Below, in pieces: positions 23,412-32,182 of a stretch of 64,000 nucleotides of DNA. The position numbers were made by a program, and so were the translations under genes. Location of the stretch: NCBI RefSeq assembly GCF_014779795.1, contig NZ_JACXZS010000001.1:372001-436000 (forward strand), read 5' to 3'. The DNA comes from Microbacterium helvum. GTDB lineage: Bacteria > Actinomycetota > Actinomycetes > Actinomycetales > Microbacteriaceae. A model generated the notes under the pieces. It was not told the origin of the DNA. It searched no databases and was given only the letters and a program-made list of their open reading frames with translations. Every line of letters begins with the position of its first letter. Positions within the stretch are counted from its first letter, which is position 1.

Positions 23412-25211
23412 TCAGACTCCGCCGCCGCCACCGCCGCCGCCACCACCGCCTGCGGAGCCGCCGCCCGACGAGCCGCCGCTCGACGACGAGGACGACGCCG
23501 ACGCGGACAGGTGCGAGATGCCGGACGAGAACGCCGCCGCATTGAAGCCCGACGTGCCGACATACCAGCCGGGGTTGCCGCGGTCTCCGTACAGCACGGC
23601 GAGCTCTTCGGCCCACTGCTTCTCTTGCCCGAACACGACCGCGTACGGCAACAGGGCCTCATAGAGCTTCAGCTTCACGGTCGGATCGGTGAGATCCACC
23701 GCCACCCGCTCGGCCCCCTGCGGCGACTGCAGCATGCGGATGCGATCCGCCTCGGCCCACTCGATGAACTCCTTGAGCCCGAGAAGGTGATCGCGGGCCT
23801 CCGCCCCGGCCGCGGTGAGCGGGTCCCGTGCCACGAGGAGCGTGGCGGTGAGCGCCAACCCGATCCCGCCGAAGAACAGCAGCAGCGGAACCAGCGGGTC
23901 CACGAACGACACGAGCGCGGCGACGCCGAACACGATCACGAGCGCGGCCGAGATCCACGCGATCGCGATCGGCCATGCCTTCGCCCCGATCGGCACGACA
24001 CGTCGGAAGCCGCGCGCCTTCAGGTCGTCGGCGGCCGCCTTGAGCACGGCCTGCGCGGTCTTCGAGAACCTCGTGTCGGTGCCGCCGAACTCGAACTCCT
24101 CGCCCGGCACACCCGACGGGAAGAGCCCGGGCAGCAGCATCCGTCCGTCCGCGTCCGCGATCTGCGGATCCTGCAGCACCGCCTTCAGCCGCACGCCGCC
24201 GAAGAACTTGCGCGAGCCTTCTTCGATGCGGATGCTGCCCACGATCGCCTGCTCGAGCACCTCGGCCGGCACCGCCTTGGTCGGGCGGCCGAGCAGCACC
24301 GCGCTCTGCAGCGCGTCGAGACCGGGCGGCGGCGTGTACTCGGCGATGATCACTGAGCGGCCGGGCGCGTCGCGCAAGAACCTGCGACGCGCCACGAGCG
24401 CGGCCACGAACGATCCGCCGAGACCCAGCAGTGCGACGATCCCCTGCAGCCACCCCCACGGCGACGCGAGGTACGACGTGTCGAAAGCCGCGAACGTGCC
24501 CTTCTCGAAGGCGATCGCGAACGTCACGGTCTGATACGGTCCGACGTCGGTCGCCGACGCGACGATCCCATCACCCGAGTCCGAGATGGGACACGTCGCC
24601 TCGGACCCCTGACTGCCGACGTAGCAGGCCATCGCACCCGTGCGGGCGGCATCCACGTCATCGCTCATCGTGACGCGCGCCGTGATGCTGCCGAACGACT
24701 GCGGCCACGCCGTGCCGTTGACGTCCCAGTAGAACTCGTCGACGCCGGTGTCGGGGAAGTAGCGCGTCACGTTCTCAAGCGTGTACGTGAAGACGTACGT
24801 CTGACGGCCGTGGACGAAGCCGTCGGCGCGCGAGGTCATGGAGTAGAAGCCGTCGTCGGATTCGGTCTCGGACTCGCGCGGCGTGCCGTTCTCGTCGGTG
24901 ATCGACACCAGCTGCGGGTGCAATGGTGCGCCCTGGTACGAGTCCGGGACGGCCCTGCGCATGCCGTGGTTCTGGTCGTACTCGGGAAAGAGCGCGACGA
25001 ACGTCTCGACGACGGTCACGGTGCTCGTGCCGTCTTCGGCACGACCGAGCTGGTATTCGACGTCGAGGCTCTCGAACGAGAAGTCGTCCACGTCGGCGCG
25101 CGCCGGCGTCGGGGCTCCGGCCGCGAGCAGGACTCCGGCGAACAGCGCGATCAGCAGGCCGATGACGCCGAGGGGGCGCGGGCGCGACGCGCGCGCTGCA
25201 GGAGAGGCCAT
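23412..25211 (-). CDS. DUF2207 membrane protein with glycine-rich tail
   Basis: A 599-residue membrane protein. It has a signal peptide or first TM (residues 12-40), then an extracytoplasmic DUF2207 domain (VDDFSFESLDVEYQLGRAEDG... to about 240), a TM near 250-270, a cytoplasmic region including the typical YTPPPGLDAL and PAEVLEQAIVGSIRI, two closely spaced TMs near 410-455, and a Ser/Gly-rich end of about 35 residues. Proteins of this type are common in actinobacteria, with no settled function. The VOC gene follows immediately. Confidence 0.9.
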   Translation of the reverse strand: MASPAARASRPRPLGVIGLLIALFAGVLLAAGAPTPARADVDDFSFESLDVEYQLGRAEDGTSTVTVVETFVALFPEYDQNHGMRRAVPDSYQGAPLHPQLVSITDENGTPRESETESDDGFYSMTSRADGFVHGRQTYVFTYTLENVTRYFPDTGVDEFYWDVNGTAWPQSFGSITARVTMSDDVDAARTGAMACYVGSQGSEATCPISDSGDGIVASATDVGPYQTVTFAIAFEKGTFAAFDTSYLASPWGWLQGIVALLGLGGSFVAALVARRRFLRDAPGRSVIIAEYTPPPGLDALQSAVLLGRPTKAVPAEVLEQAIVGSIRIEEGSRKFFGGVRLKAVLQDPQIADADGRMLLPGLFPSGVPGEEFEFGGTDTRFSKTAQAVLKAAADDLKARGFRRVVPIGAKAWPIAIAWISAALVIVFGVAALVSFVDPLVPLLLFFGGIGLALTATLLVARDPLTAAGAEARDHLLGLKEFIEWAEADRIRMLQSPQGAERVAVDLTDPTVKLKLYEALLPYAVVFGQEKQWAEELAVLYGDRGNPGWYVGTSGFNAAAFSSGISHLSASASSSSSSGGSSGGGSAGGGGGGGGGGGV

Positions 25212-25253
25212 GCCGCAAGCCTACGGTCCGCGCCAGGCCCTACTCTTGACGAT

Positions 25254-25694
25254 ATGACCGACCGCCGCCTCGCCATCGACGCGTGGGAGAGCCTGTTCCG
25301 CGCCCAGCATGAGGTGTTCGGCGACATCAACGACGACTTCGACGACGACACGCTGAGCCAGGCCGAGTACGACGTGCTGCTGACCGTCACCCGCGCGGAC
25401 GACCTCACCGCGCGGCTGCGCGACGTCACCGCCAACATGCTCATCAGCCAGCCGAGCGTGTCGCGCCTCGTCGACCGCATGGTCGCGCGCGGACTGATCA
25501 CGAAATGCGCGGATCCCGAGGACGGACGCGGCTCGCTGGTTCACGCGACGGATGCCGGAGCCTCGCTGTTCCGCCGCATCGCGAGTGCGCACGGCCGCGC
25601 CATCGCCGAGCGGATGTCGATCCTGAGCGACGACGAGCTCTCGCAGCTGCGCGACCTCACCGCGAAGCTGCGCAAGAAGCAGCCCGGCTGCTGA
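25254..25694 (+). CDS. MarR family transcriptional regulator
   Basis: A 146-residue winged-helix regulator. The N-terminal helices end in LSQAEYDVLLTVTRA. The recognition helix region is VTANMLISQPSVSRLVDRMVARGLI, and the wing carries DPEDGRGSLVHATDAG. ATG 25254 is used. It is divergent from the DUF2207 gene (42-base spacer) and convergent with the ABC exporter genes, whose stop lies 7 bases past its own. Target genes and ligand are unknown. Confidence 0.88.
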   Translation: MTDRRLAIDAWESLFRAQHEVFGDINDDFDDDTLSQAEYDVLLTVTRADDLTARLRDVTANMLISQPSVSRLVDRMVARGLITKCADPEDGRGSLVHATDAGASLFRRIASAHGRAIAERMSILSDDELSQLRDLTAKLRKKQPGC

Positions 25695-25701
25695 CGACCG
25701 T

Positions 25702-26436
25702 CTACGGCGTCCGGCGGCGCAGCGTGAGCGACGCCAGGATCAGCGAGCCCACCGCGAAGGCCACGACGACGAGCAGCGGCCCGAACACGTCCCATCCCTC
25801 GTCGCCTGCCGTGACGGCGTTGATGGTGTCGATCGCGTAGCTCAGCGGCAGGATCTTCGAGAACTGGTACAGCGCTTCGGGCATGTCTTCACGCGGCATG
25901 AAGAGTCCGCCGAGGATGATCTGCGGGAACACCAGGATCGGCATGAACTGCACCGCCTGGAACTCGGTGCGGGCGAACGCGCTGGCCAGCAGCCCGAGCG
26001 CCGTGCCGAGGATCGCGTCGACCACGGCCACCAGTCCGAGCTGCCACAGCTCCCCGTCGACCTGCAGGTCGCACACCCACACGGCGAAGGTCACGGTGAT
26101 CACCGCCTGCAGCGTCGCCATCAGCCCGAACGCGAGCCCGTAGCCGACGATGAAGTCAGCCTTGCCGATGGATGTCGTCATCAGGCGCTCGAGCGTGCCC
26201 GACCGCCGCTCGCGGAGCGTCGTGATCGACGTGATGAGGAACATCACGATGAACGGGAACAGCGCGAGGATCGGGCCGCCGAACTGGTCGAAGACCCCCT
26301 CCTGGTCGCTGAACAGCCAGGCGAACAGTCCCACGAGCAGGCTCGGGGCGACGAGCATCAGCGCGATGGAGCGCGGGTCGTGGCTCAGCTGCCGCAGCAC
26401 GCGGCCCGCCGTCGCGAAGGTGCGCACGCCGTTCAT
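25702..26436 (-). CDS. ABC-2 type exporter permease
   Basis: A 244-residue membrane protein with six hydrophobic segments and the ABC-2 features: LMLVAPSLLVGLFAWLF at the N-terminus, then RERRSGTLERLMTTSI and PQIILGGLFMPREDMPE before the last segments. The start overlaps the stop of the ATPase gene (ATGA), so both form one exporter. Similar pairs export drugs or lipids, but the substrate cannot be read from sequence. The complex would be a dimer of each subunit. Confidence 0.9.
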   Translation of the reverse strand: MNGVRTFATAGRVLRQLSHDPRSIALMLVAPSLLVGLFAWLFSDQEGVFDQFGGPILALFPFIVMFLITSITTLRERRSGTLERLMTTSIGKADFIVGYGLAFGLMATLQAVITVTFAVWVCDLQVDGELWQLGLVAVVDAILGTALGLLASAFARTEFQAVQFMPILVFPQIILGGLFMPREDMPEALYQFSKILPLSYAIDTINAVTAGDEGWDVFGPLLVVVAFAVGSLILASLTLRRRTP

Positions 26437-27248
26437 GACGCGTCCTGCCCCGACGGCGGCCCCGGCTCGGGATGCTGCGCATGCTCGCGGGCCTCGCGGC
26501 GGGTGAGGGGATGATCGGATGCCGCAGCCCGGTCGCCGCCGTGCGCATCGTGCTCGATGAGCGCCAGGAAGGCGGCATCCGGATCGGTCGTCCCGGTGTC
26601 GGCGAGCAGTCCGTCCGGGGTGGTGTCCGCGATGATGCGGCCGGCCCGCATGAGCAGGAGCCGGTCGCAGCGCAGCGCCTCGTCCATGACGTGGCTCGAC
26701 ACGATGAGGGTCGTTCCGGCATCCGAGAGCCCTCGGAACACGTCCCACAGCTCGGACCGCAGCAGCGGGTCCAGGCCCACGGTCGGTTCGTCGAGCACGA
26801 TGAGCTCGGGGGTGCCGAGCATCGCCACCGCGAGCGAGACCCGATTCTCCTGTCCGCCGCTCAGCGACCCGATGGTCTGGTCGCGCTGGTCGGCGAGCCC
26901 GACCTGCTCGATCACCCGGTCGACGTCGCTCCGCGGCGCTCCGCCCAGCCGCGCGAAGTAGCGCAGGTTCTGGCGGATCGTGAGGTCGGAGTAGACCGAG
27001 GCGGCCTGGGTGTCATAGGCCACGCGGTGCCGCAGGCCCCGCGACCCTGCCGGTTCACCGAGGACCGTGACCGTTCCTCCGGCGACTTTCTGCACCCCGA
27101 CGATGGAGCGCATGAGCGTCGTCTTGCCGCACCCGGACGGCCCGAGCAGCCCCGTGATCTGCCCGCGCGGAATGACGAGATCGAGCCCGGCGAACACCTC
27201 GGTAGCGCCGCGCCGGACCCGCAGTCCACGCACCTGGACGGCATCCAT
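26433..27248 (-). CDS. ABC exporter ATP-binding protein
   Basis: A 271-residue ATPase. Walker A is GLLGPSGCGKTTL, the signature motif is LSGGQENRVSLA, and Walker B is LIVLDEPTVGLDP, followed by the H-loop SSHVMDEA. The C-terminal ~40 residues are charged and hydrophilic. ATG 27248 (MDAVQVRG) gives the usual N-terminus; ATG 27269 would overlap the stop of the DUF2804 gene as TGATG. It is coupled to the permease downstream. It directly follows the glycoside operon, but function suggests a separate unit. Confidence 0.9.
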   Translation of the reverse strand: MDAVQVRGLRVRRGATEVFAGLDLVIPRGQITGLLGPSGCGKTTLMRSIVGVQKVAGGTVTVLGEPAGSRGLRHRVAYDTQAASVYSDLTIRQNLRYFARLGGAPRSDVDRVIEQVGLADQRDQTIGSLSGGQENRVSLAVAMLGTPELIVLDEPTVGLDPLLRSELWDVFRGLSDAGTTLIVSSHVMDEALRCDRLLLMRAGRIIADTTPDGLLADTGTTDPDAAFLALIEHDAHGGDRAAASDHPLTRREAREHAQHPEPGPPSGQDAS

Positions 27249-27268
27249 GCGCTCAGAGTAGACCCGCA

Positions 27269-28282
27269 TCACCAGCGGTTGTGGACCTCTTCCGCCCAGC
27301 CCAGGATTCCGTCGAACGCGACCGCTTCGCCACCGGGGATCTGGAAAGAACCCGACCAGTGCCCGAAGCACTGATCGGTGCGCGACGACAGCACCGCGAG
27401 GTTCGTGCGGGTCGTCTTGTCGTAGAAGGGCGCGAAGGATGCCGCCAGCCCGCCGCCGGTGATCCGCCAGGGCTTGCGCCAGTCGGCGATGTCGTAGTCC
27501 CACGTGAGCTCGTCGTGGATCTTGTGCAGGCGGCCGTCGACGAAGAACGCGTTCTCGGTGGACCCGGTGCCCTCGGTCCAGCGGCCGCCGACTTGGATGC
27601 CGATCGTGCGGCCATGCGAGACGCCCGAGCCGGCGCCCCAGTTCCACGCGATGTCGTACGGCCAGCGGCCCCGGCCGTGGTCGAGCACCGCCCACGACTC
27701 CCCCGCAGGGACCTCGTGGGTGACGCCGTCGACGGTGACGGTGCCCGAGGCCGGGCGCGCGACGTCCTTGACCGTGTACTGGAACCGCGTGCGGCTCCAC
27801 GGCACCACGACCGCGAGCCGCTCGTGGCCTTCGGGAAGCTCGGCGAACACGTCGAACGACGCGCCGGGGATCCGGGCGCGCAGCCGGGTGCCTCTTGCGC
27901 CGGTCCCTGAGCCTGTCGAAGGGATCACCTCGATCTCGAGGTCCTTCGCCCGCGCACGCGCGGGCCCGCTCTCGACTCCCGCCGGAAGCTCGGCGCCCCG
28001 CGCGGGGATGACGGTCGCGCCCTTGCCCCACGTGCGCTCGGTGGCGCGATCGAACACCCACACCTCGTGCACCGCCGCGTAGTCGATCGATGGCACGGTG
28101 AGCGCGAGGATGTGCGTCGGCGTCGTGACGTTCCAGTACTCCCAGCGCTTGTTGCGGCCGAACCCCCGGCCGATGCCCGACGTGTCGACGAGCGGCTGAC
28201 GCGCCCAGCCGATCGCGTCGGGGTTCACCCTCCCGTTCGCGAGCGTCAGCGACACGGGGGCGGTGAGCTCGCGCTCCGTCAT
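27269..28282 (-). CDS. DUF2804 family protein
   Basis: A 337-residue protein of the DUF2804 family. It has an N-terminal NGRVNPDAIGWARQPL block, a central IPGASFDVFAELPEGHERLAVVVPWSRTRFQYT region and WDYDIADWRKPWRI near the C-terminus. The family lacks a proven activity, and the beta-rich pattern resembles lipocalin-like or hydroxyneurosporene-synthase-like folds. The start overlaps the GH2 gene stop (ATGA). A 22-base chromosomal repeat is embedded in frame and encodes IPSTGSGTGARG. The gene is in the glycoside operon, so a role with GH2 products is possible. Confidence 0.85.
   Translation of the reverse strand: MTERELTAPVSLTLANGRVNPDAIGWARQPLVDTSGIGRGFGRNKRWEYWNVTTPTHILALTVPSIDYAAVHEVWVFDRATERTWGKGATVIPARGAELPAGVESGPARARAKDLEIEVIPSTGSGTGARGTRLRARIPGASFDVFAELPEGHERLAVVVPWSRTRFQYTVKDVARPASGTVTVDGVTHEVPAGESWAVLDHGRGRWPYDIAWNWGAGSGVSHGRTIGIQVGGRWTEGTGSTENAFFVDGRLHKIHDELTWDYDIADWRKPWRITGGGLAASFAPFYDKTTRTNLAVLSSRTDQCFGHWSGSFQIPGGEAVAFDGILGWAEEVHNRW
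27902..27923. repeat. 22-base repeat inside the DUF2804 coding sequence
   Basis: The sequence begins GGTCCCTGAGCCTGTCGAAG and is identical to 29990-30011. On the coding strand it reads CCCTTCGACAGGCTCAGGG and is translated as part of PSTGSGTGAR. It lies in a hydrophilic loop between predicted strands. Confidence 0.75.
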
Positions 28283-30138
28283 GCGGGGTCCTTCCTGAGG
28301 CGCGGGGATGCGGCATCCCTCAGTCGATCGTTGATCGCGCGCATCACGTCCTCGGGAACCTTCACGAACCGCCGATCGTACGTCACGAGCCCGTTGACCT
28401 CTTCTTCGACGTCGGCGAGCTGCGTGTACACCGTGACGGCGAGGCCGCGGGCGATCGCCGGCGCGATCTCGCGGTCGTGCAGGCGTTCGAGGGCCGCGAC
28501 GAGCTGATCGCGCGAGCGGTACTTCTTGTAGCCGAACGTCGTCGGGCTCCAGGTGTGCTGCGGCACGGCGAGGCTGTAGCCGCCGTACTCGGTGAGCGCG
28601 ATGACGCGCCCGTCGCCGCGCGGCGCCTTCACCGGGCGGAAGTAGATGTGAAGGCTGCGCAGGTCGCCGGCACCCTGGTCGTGCCAGCCGCTCGCGTGGT
28701 CGACGGGGCGCGTGGGGTCGAGCTCGCGCACGACGCCCGCGATGCGCGCCGCGTCGAACTGCCCCCAGCCCTCGTTGAACGGCACCCACAGCGACAGCGA
28801 CGGCACGCTGCGCAGGTGCTCGATCATGTCGCGCAGCTCGCGCTCGAACGCGACACGGCCGGTCTCGTCGGCCCGCCCGAATCGCGCGTGCCTGCGATCG
28901 TCGAGCGTCGGCGAGGCGATCGCCGGCGCCGACACCACGAGCGGGTTGTAGCTCGTGCCGCCACTGACGGCGTCCTGCCACACCAGCATGCCGAGCCGGT
29001 CGCAGTGGTGGTACCAGCGCAGCGGCTCGACCTTGATGTGCTTGCGCAGCATCGTGAACCCGAGGCGCTTCGCCAGGCGGACGTCGTACTCCAGCGCCGC
29101 GTCCGACGCCGGCGTGTACCCGCCGTCCGGCCAGTAGCCCTGGTCGAGCAGGCCGACCGGCAGGTGCGGCCGCCCGTTCAGCAGCAGCCGTGCGAAGCCG
29201 CGGTCGTCCACGCCGACGCCGAACGACCGCATGCCGACGTACGACTCGACGACATCGTCGCCGAGCGTCACCCGCACGTCGTACAGGAACGGGTCGTCCG
29301 GGCTCCATGTGCGCACCATCCCGTCGAGCACGACCGCCGTCGGCTCGCCGACCGGAAGATCGATGGATGCCGCCACCCGCTCGCCGTCGTGCACCTCGAC
29401 CCGTGCGGTCTCGGAGCCCGCCGCATGCTCGCTGTGCACGGTGACCACGACGGCTCCGGCGTCGAGGTCGGGCGTGAGCACGAGGCGATCCACCGCGAGG
29501 CGAGGCACGATCTCGAGCCACACCGTCTGCCAGATTCCCGACTGCGGCGTGTACCAGATGCCGCCCGGACGGCTCGTCTGCTTGCCGCGTGAGAGCCACG
29601 AGGCATCGGTGACATCCCGCACCGCGACGACGAGCTCGTGCTCGTCGGGGTCTCGGTCTGCGGCGAGCGCCGCCGTGATGTCGAGGGCGAACGGCAGGTA
29701 CCCGCCGCTATGGGCGTGAGCGCCGTCGCCGCCGACCTCGACGCCGTCGACGGCGACGCGGCACGACTGGTCGACGGCGCCGAAGTGCAGGATCGCGCGC
29801 TCGCCGTCGCGGAGGCCGCGAGGCAGCGCGAAGGAGCGCCGGTACCAGAGCGTCTGGTCGGCGCGGAGGGTGCGGCCGACACCCGACAGCGCGGTCTCAG
29901 GAGAGAACGGCACGACGATGCGACCGTCCCAGGTGCCGGGCGGCGCGGTCGGGTCATCCACGGCCACCGGGTCGGCGCCCTCGGCTCCTGGTCCCTGAGC
30001 CTGTCGAAGGGGCGTGATGGCGTGGTCCCACCGCCCGTTGAGGTTCGTCCACGCCCCGCGCACGAGCTGGGGGCGCGGATACTCCGGCAGCGGGGCGTCG
30101 GGATCGAGCGTCTCGGCCCACGGGGTCAGCAGCGTCAT
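28279..30138 (-). CDS. Glycoside hydrolase family 2 protein
   Basis: A 619-residue cytosolic GH2 enzyme with no signal peptide. It has the jelly-roll domain (YRRSFALPRG...HFGAVDQSCRVAVDGVEVG), an Ig-like domain (about 200-300) and a TIM barrel. The acid/base is Glu456 in VPFNEGWGQ and the nucleophile Glu517 in ALTEYGGY. Family members are beta-galactosidases, beta-glucuronidases or beta-mannosidases; which applies here is open. Both ends overlap neighbours by ATGA, so MFS, GH2 and DUF2804 are one operon. A chromosomal repeat is embedded near residue 45 (PLRQAQGPG). Confidence 0.92.
   Translation of the reverse strand: MTLLTPWAETLDPDAPLPEYPRPQLVRGAWTNLNGRWDHAITPLRQAQGPGAEGADPVAVDDPTAPPGTWDGRIVVPFSPETALSGVGRTLRADQTLWYRRSFALPRGLRDGERAILHFGAVDQSCRVAVDGVEVGGDGAHAHSGGYLPFALDITAALAADRDPDEHELVVAVRDVTDASWLSRGKQTSRPGGIWYTPQSGIWQTVWLEIVPRLAVDRLVLTPDLDAGAVVVTVHSEHAAGSETARVEVHDGERVAASIDLPVGEPTAVVLDGMVRTWSPDDPFLYDVRVTLGDDVVESYVGMRSFGVGVDDRGFARLLLNGRPHLPVGLLDQGYWPDGGYTPASDAALEYDVRLAKRLGFTMLRKHIKVEPLRWYHHCDRLGMLVWQDAVSGGTSYNPLVVSAPAIASPTLDDRRHARFGRADETGRVAFERELRDMIEHLRSVPSLSLWVPFNEGWGQFDAARIAGVVRELDPTRPVDHASGWHDQGAGDLRSLHIYFRPVKAPRGDGRVIALTEYGGYSLAVPQHTWSPTTFGYKKYRSRDQLVAALERLHDREIAPAIARGLAVTVYTQLADVEEEVNGLVTYDRRFVKVPEDVMRAINDRLRDAASPRLRKDPA
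29990..30011. repeat. 22-base repeat inside the GH2 coding sequence
   Basis: This is an exact copy of 27902-27923 but read in another frame, giving PLRQAQGPG in a loop near residue 45 of GH2. Two identical copies in frame in neighbouring genes of one operon are unlikely by chance. Confidence 0.75.
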
Positions 30139-31517
30139 GCCTGGGCCTCCGTGACCGCCGGGCCGGCGGCATCCTGACGTCTCCTGTCGTGACGACGCAG
30201 CAGCAGCACGGGCACGACCACGAGCACGGCGACCACGGCCGCGGCGGGGAAGATCCAGGGCGTGGGCACCTGCTTGACCACGCCGAGGTCGACGTACGTC
30301 TCGGCCGCGCCGACGATGACCGCGGCGCCGATGAAGGGGCCGGCGACCATCGGGATCAGCACCGCAGCGATCATCCGCAGCCCCTGCACCATGCCGACAC
30401 GGTCGGTCGGCGTGGCGTCGCGGACGCTCGCCGAGATCGCGGCGACCGACAGCATGAAGCCGGCCATCATGACTGTGCCCGCGACGATCACCGCGACCAT
30501 GTCGCGCACGAAGAACATCGCGACCAGGCCCGCGACGAGGATCGCGACGGCGGGCAGGATGGTGCGGACCTTTCCTTCTGCGTGCCGCTGGCCCACCCGG
30601 TCGATCACCCGGCCGCCCAGGACGCTCGCGATCGAGGCGAGGATCAGCACGCTCGCGAGCACGATCGCGTATCCGTCGATGCGCAGATAGCGCTGGATGT
30701 AGATGATCAGGTAAGGGATGAACACCTGGGTGCTGGTGCCGACGACGGCGTACGCGAGCAGCAGCAGGTACAGGCGAGGGTTCGCGCGGATCGTGCTCGG
30801 GCGCAGCCCGTAGACCACCGTGGCGAGGTAGGCGCCCTGCGCCGACTCGATGCGCTCGGGGTCGCGCACCAGGAACCACGCGACGACGCCGACGGCCGCG
30901 GTCACGAGCCCGACGATGCCGAAGAACAGCGTCCATTGCCCGGCCTGCGTGAGTCCGTCGAGCGCGCCGAAGACGACCAGCATGCCGATGAGCGGCATGA
31001 TCGCGAGCACGCCGTCCACGCGGCCGCGGTTGGACGGGTCGGTCGACTCCGTCACCCACGCATTGAACGCGGCGTCGTTGGCGCCCGAGCCGAAGAACGA
31101 CATGACGCAGTCCAGCGCCACGATCGCCACCACCGCCGTGCCGACAGCGAGTGCGGCATCCGCTCCCGTCGACGGCTGCACGAAGCCGAACGTCGCCGTC
31201 GTGAGGCCCCACAGCACGTAGCCGACCGCGATGAACGGACGGCGGGTGCGGGCGCGGTCCGACCAGGCGCCCACCAGCATCGTCGCAAGCGTGGCCGCGA
31301 CGGCGGAGGCCGCCACCAGCGTCGCGATCACGGTGGGGTCGGTCGTGATCGTGTCGTACACGAACACGTTGAGGTACATGTTCTCGACCGTCCAGGCGAG
31401 CTGGCCGACCAGGCCCAGCACCACGACGGTCACCCACGTGCGGGCGGCGAGTCGGTGGGCGCGAGGGGTCTGCGCGCGCGGCGGCGCGGGCGCAGGAGAT
31501 TCTGCGGGCATCGGCAT
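30135..31517 (-). CDS. MFS transporter, probable glycoside importer
   Basis: A 460-residue protein with 12 hydrophobic segments and the MFS loop GAWSDRARTRRPF after TM2. The N-terminal VGQLAWTVENMYLNVFVYD and the motif FGSGANDAAFNAWVTE resemble sugar-cation symporters of the SLC45/GPH-like group found next to glycosidase genes. The stop overlaps the GH2 start (ATGA), so it probably imports the oligosaccharide or glycoside that GH2 cleaves. GTG/ATG choices near 31511-31517 do not change the protein much. A partial LacI-type dyad lies upstream. Confidence 0.87.
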   Translation of the reverse strand: MPMPAESPAPAPPRAQTPRAHRLAARTWVTVVVLGLVGQLAWTVENMYLNVFVYDTITTDPTVIATLVAASAVAATLATMLVGAWSDRARTRRPFIAVGYVLWGLTTATFGFVQPSTGADAALAVGTAVVAIVALDCVMSFFGSGANDAAFNAWVTESTDPSNRGRVDGVLAIMPLIGMLVVFGALDGLTQAGQWTLFFGIVGLVTAAVGVVAWFLVRDPERIESAQGAYLATVVYGLRPSTIRANPRLYLLLLAYAVVGTSTQVFIPYLIIYIQRYLRIDGYAIVLASVLILASIASVLGGRVIDRVGQRHAEGKVRTILPAVAILVAGLVAMFFVRDMVAVIVAGTVMMAGFMLSVAAISASVRDATPTDRVGMVQGLRMIAAVLIPMVAGPFIGAAVIVGAAETYVDLGVVKQVPTPWIFPAAAVVAVLVVVPVLLLRRHDRRRQDAAGPAVTEAQA

Positions 31518-31552
31518 CCTTGCTGACGGTCCGGGTACGGGTGTTCCAGGGG

Positions 31553-31566
31553 GTGGAGCGCTTCGA
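31553..31566. promoter_or_regulatory. Partial LacI-type operator before the MFS-GH2 operon
   Basis: GTGGAGCGCTTCGA matches the perfect palindrome before the GH74 gene (TCGAAGCGCTTCGA) at 11 of 14 positions, with the central AGCGCT intact. It lies 36 bases upstream of the MFS start and 26 bases from the divergent tdk start. This is a candidate site for the same LacI regulator. Confidence 0.4.
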
Positions 31567-31591
31567 TCCTAAGCCGACATAGTCTGACGCC

Positions 31592-32182
31592 ATGCGCACT
31601 CCTGACCTCGCCCGCCTGCAGGTGGTCACCGGGCCGATGTTCGCCGGCAAGTCCGAAGAGCTGATGCGCCGCGTCCGCCGCGCGCGCATCGCAGGGCTCT
31701 CGGTCGAGCTCGTCAGCCACGCGTTGGACGACCGGCGCGGCGCCGGACAGGTGAGCTCGCACTCGGGTCTGAGCGTGCCCTCGCGCACCGTCCCGGACGC
31801 CGCTGCCCTGGCGACCGAGACGCGCGGCCGCGAGCTCGACATCGTGGCGATCGACGAGGCGCAGTTCTTCGGTACGTCGCTCGTCGACGCGGTCGACGAG
31901 CTGCTCGCGGACGGCATCACCGTGATCGTCGCCGGTCTGTGCGTGACGTTCGACGGGCGACCGTTCGAGCCGCTGCCCGCGCTCATGGCCACGGCCGAGG
32001 ACGTCCTGAAGCTCACGGCCGTGTGCGCCGTGTGCGGCGCCGACGCGGCGTTCCACCAACGCCTCGCGCCCGGCGACGTCGCCGACGCCCGCGTGCCCAC
32101 GGCCGAGCAGGTCGGCGGCATCGAGTCGTATCAAGCGCGCTGCCGCCGTCACTTCACCGGCGGTGCGCTCAGCACTCGATGA
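31592..32182 (+). CDS. tdk: Thymidine kinase (type II)
   Basis: A 196-residue thymidine-salvage kinase. Walker A is GPMFAGKSEEL, the Walker B/lid region is AIDEAQFF, and the zinc site is formed by CAVCG with a later C-x-x-H (YQARCRRHF). YQARC is also the thymidine-binding region. Length and motifs are those of the bacterial/human-cytosolic class. The 3' end overlaps the convergent serine dehydratase gene by 14 bases. Confidence 0.94.
   Translation: MRTPDLARLQVVTGPMFAGKSEELMRRVRRARIAGLSVELVSHALDDRRGAGQVSSHSGLSVPSRTVPDAAALATETRGRELDIVAIDEAQFFGTSLVDAVDELLADGITVIVAGLCVTFDGRPFEPLPALMATAEDVLKLTAVCAVCGADAAFHQRLAPGDVADARVPTAEQVGGIESYQARCRRHFTGGALSTR

Noticed and set aside
28279-32121. A single 1280-codon open frame on the minus strand covering GH2 and beyond
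   Set aside because: Upstream of the GH2 start at 30138 it runs antisense to or through the MFS gene in another frame. It is an effect of high GC content, where stop codons are rare, not a giant gene.
32169-32182. Overlap of tdk and serine dehydratase 3' ends as a sign of an error
   Set aside because: The 14-base convergent overlap keeps both proteins' conserved C-termini (tdk ends normally, and the dehydratase ends in its usual [12 protein letters not shown]), so both gene ends are accepted.
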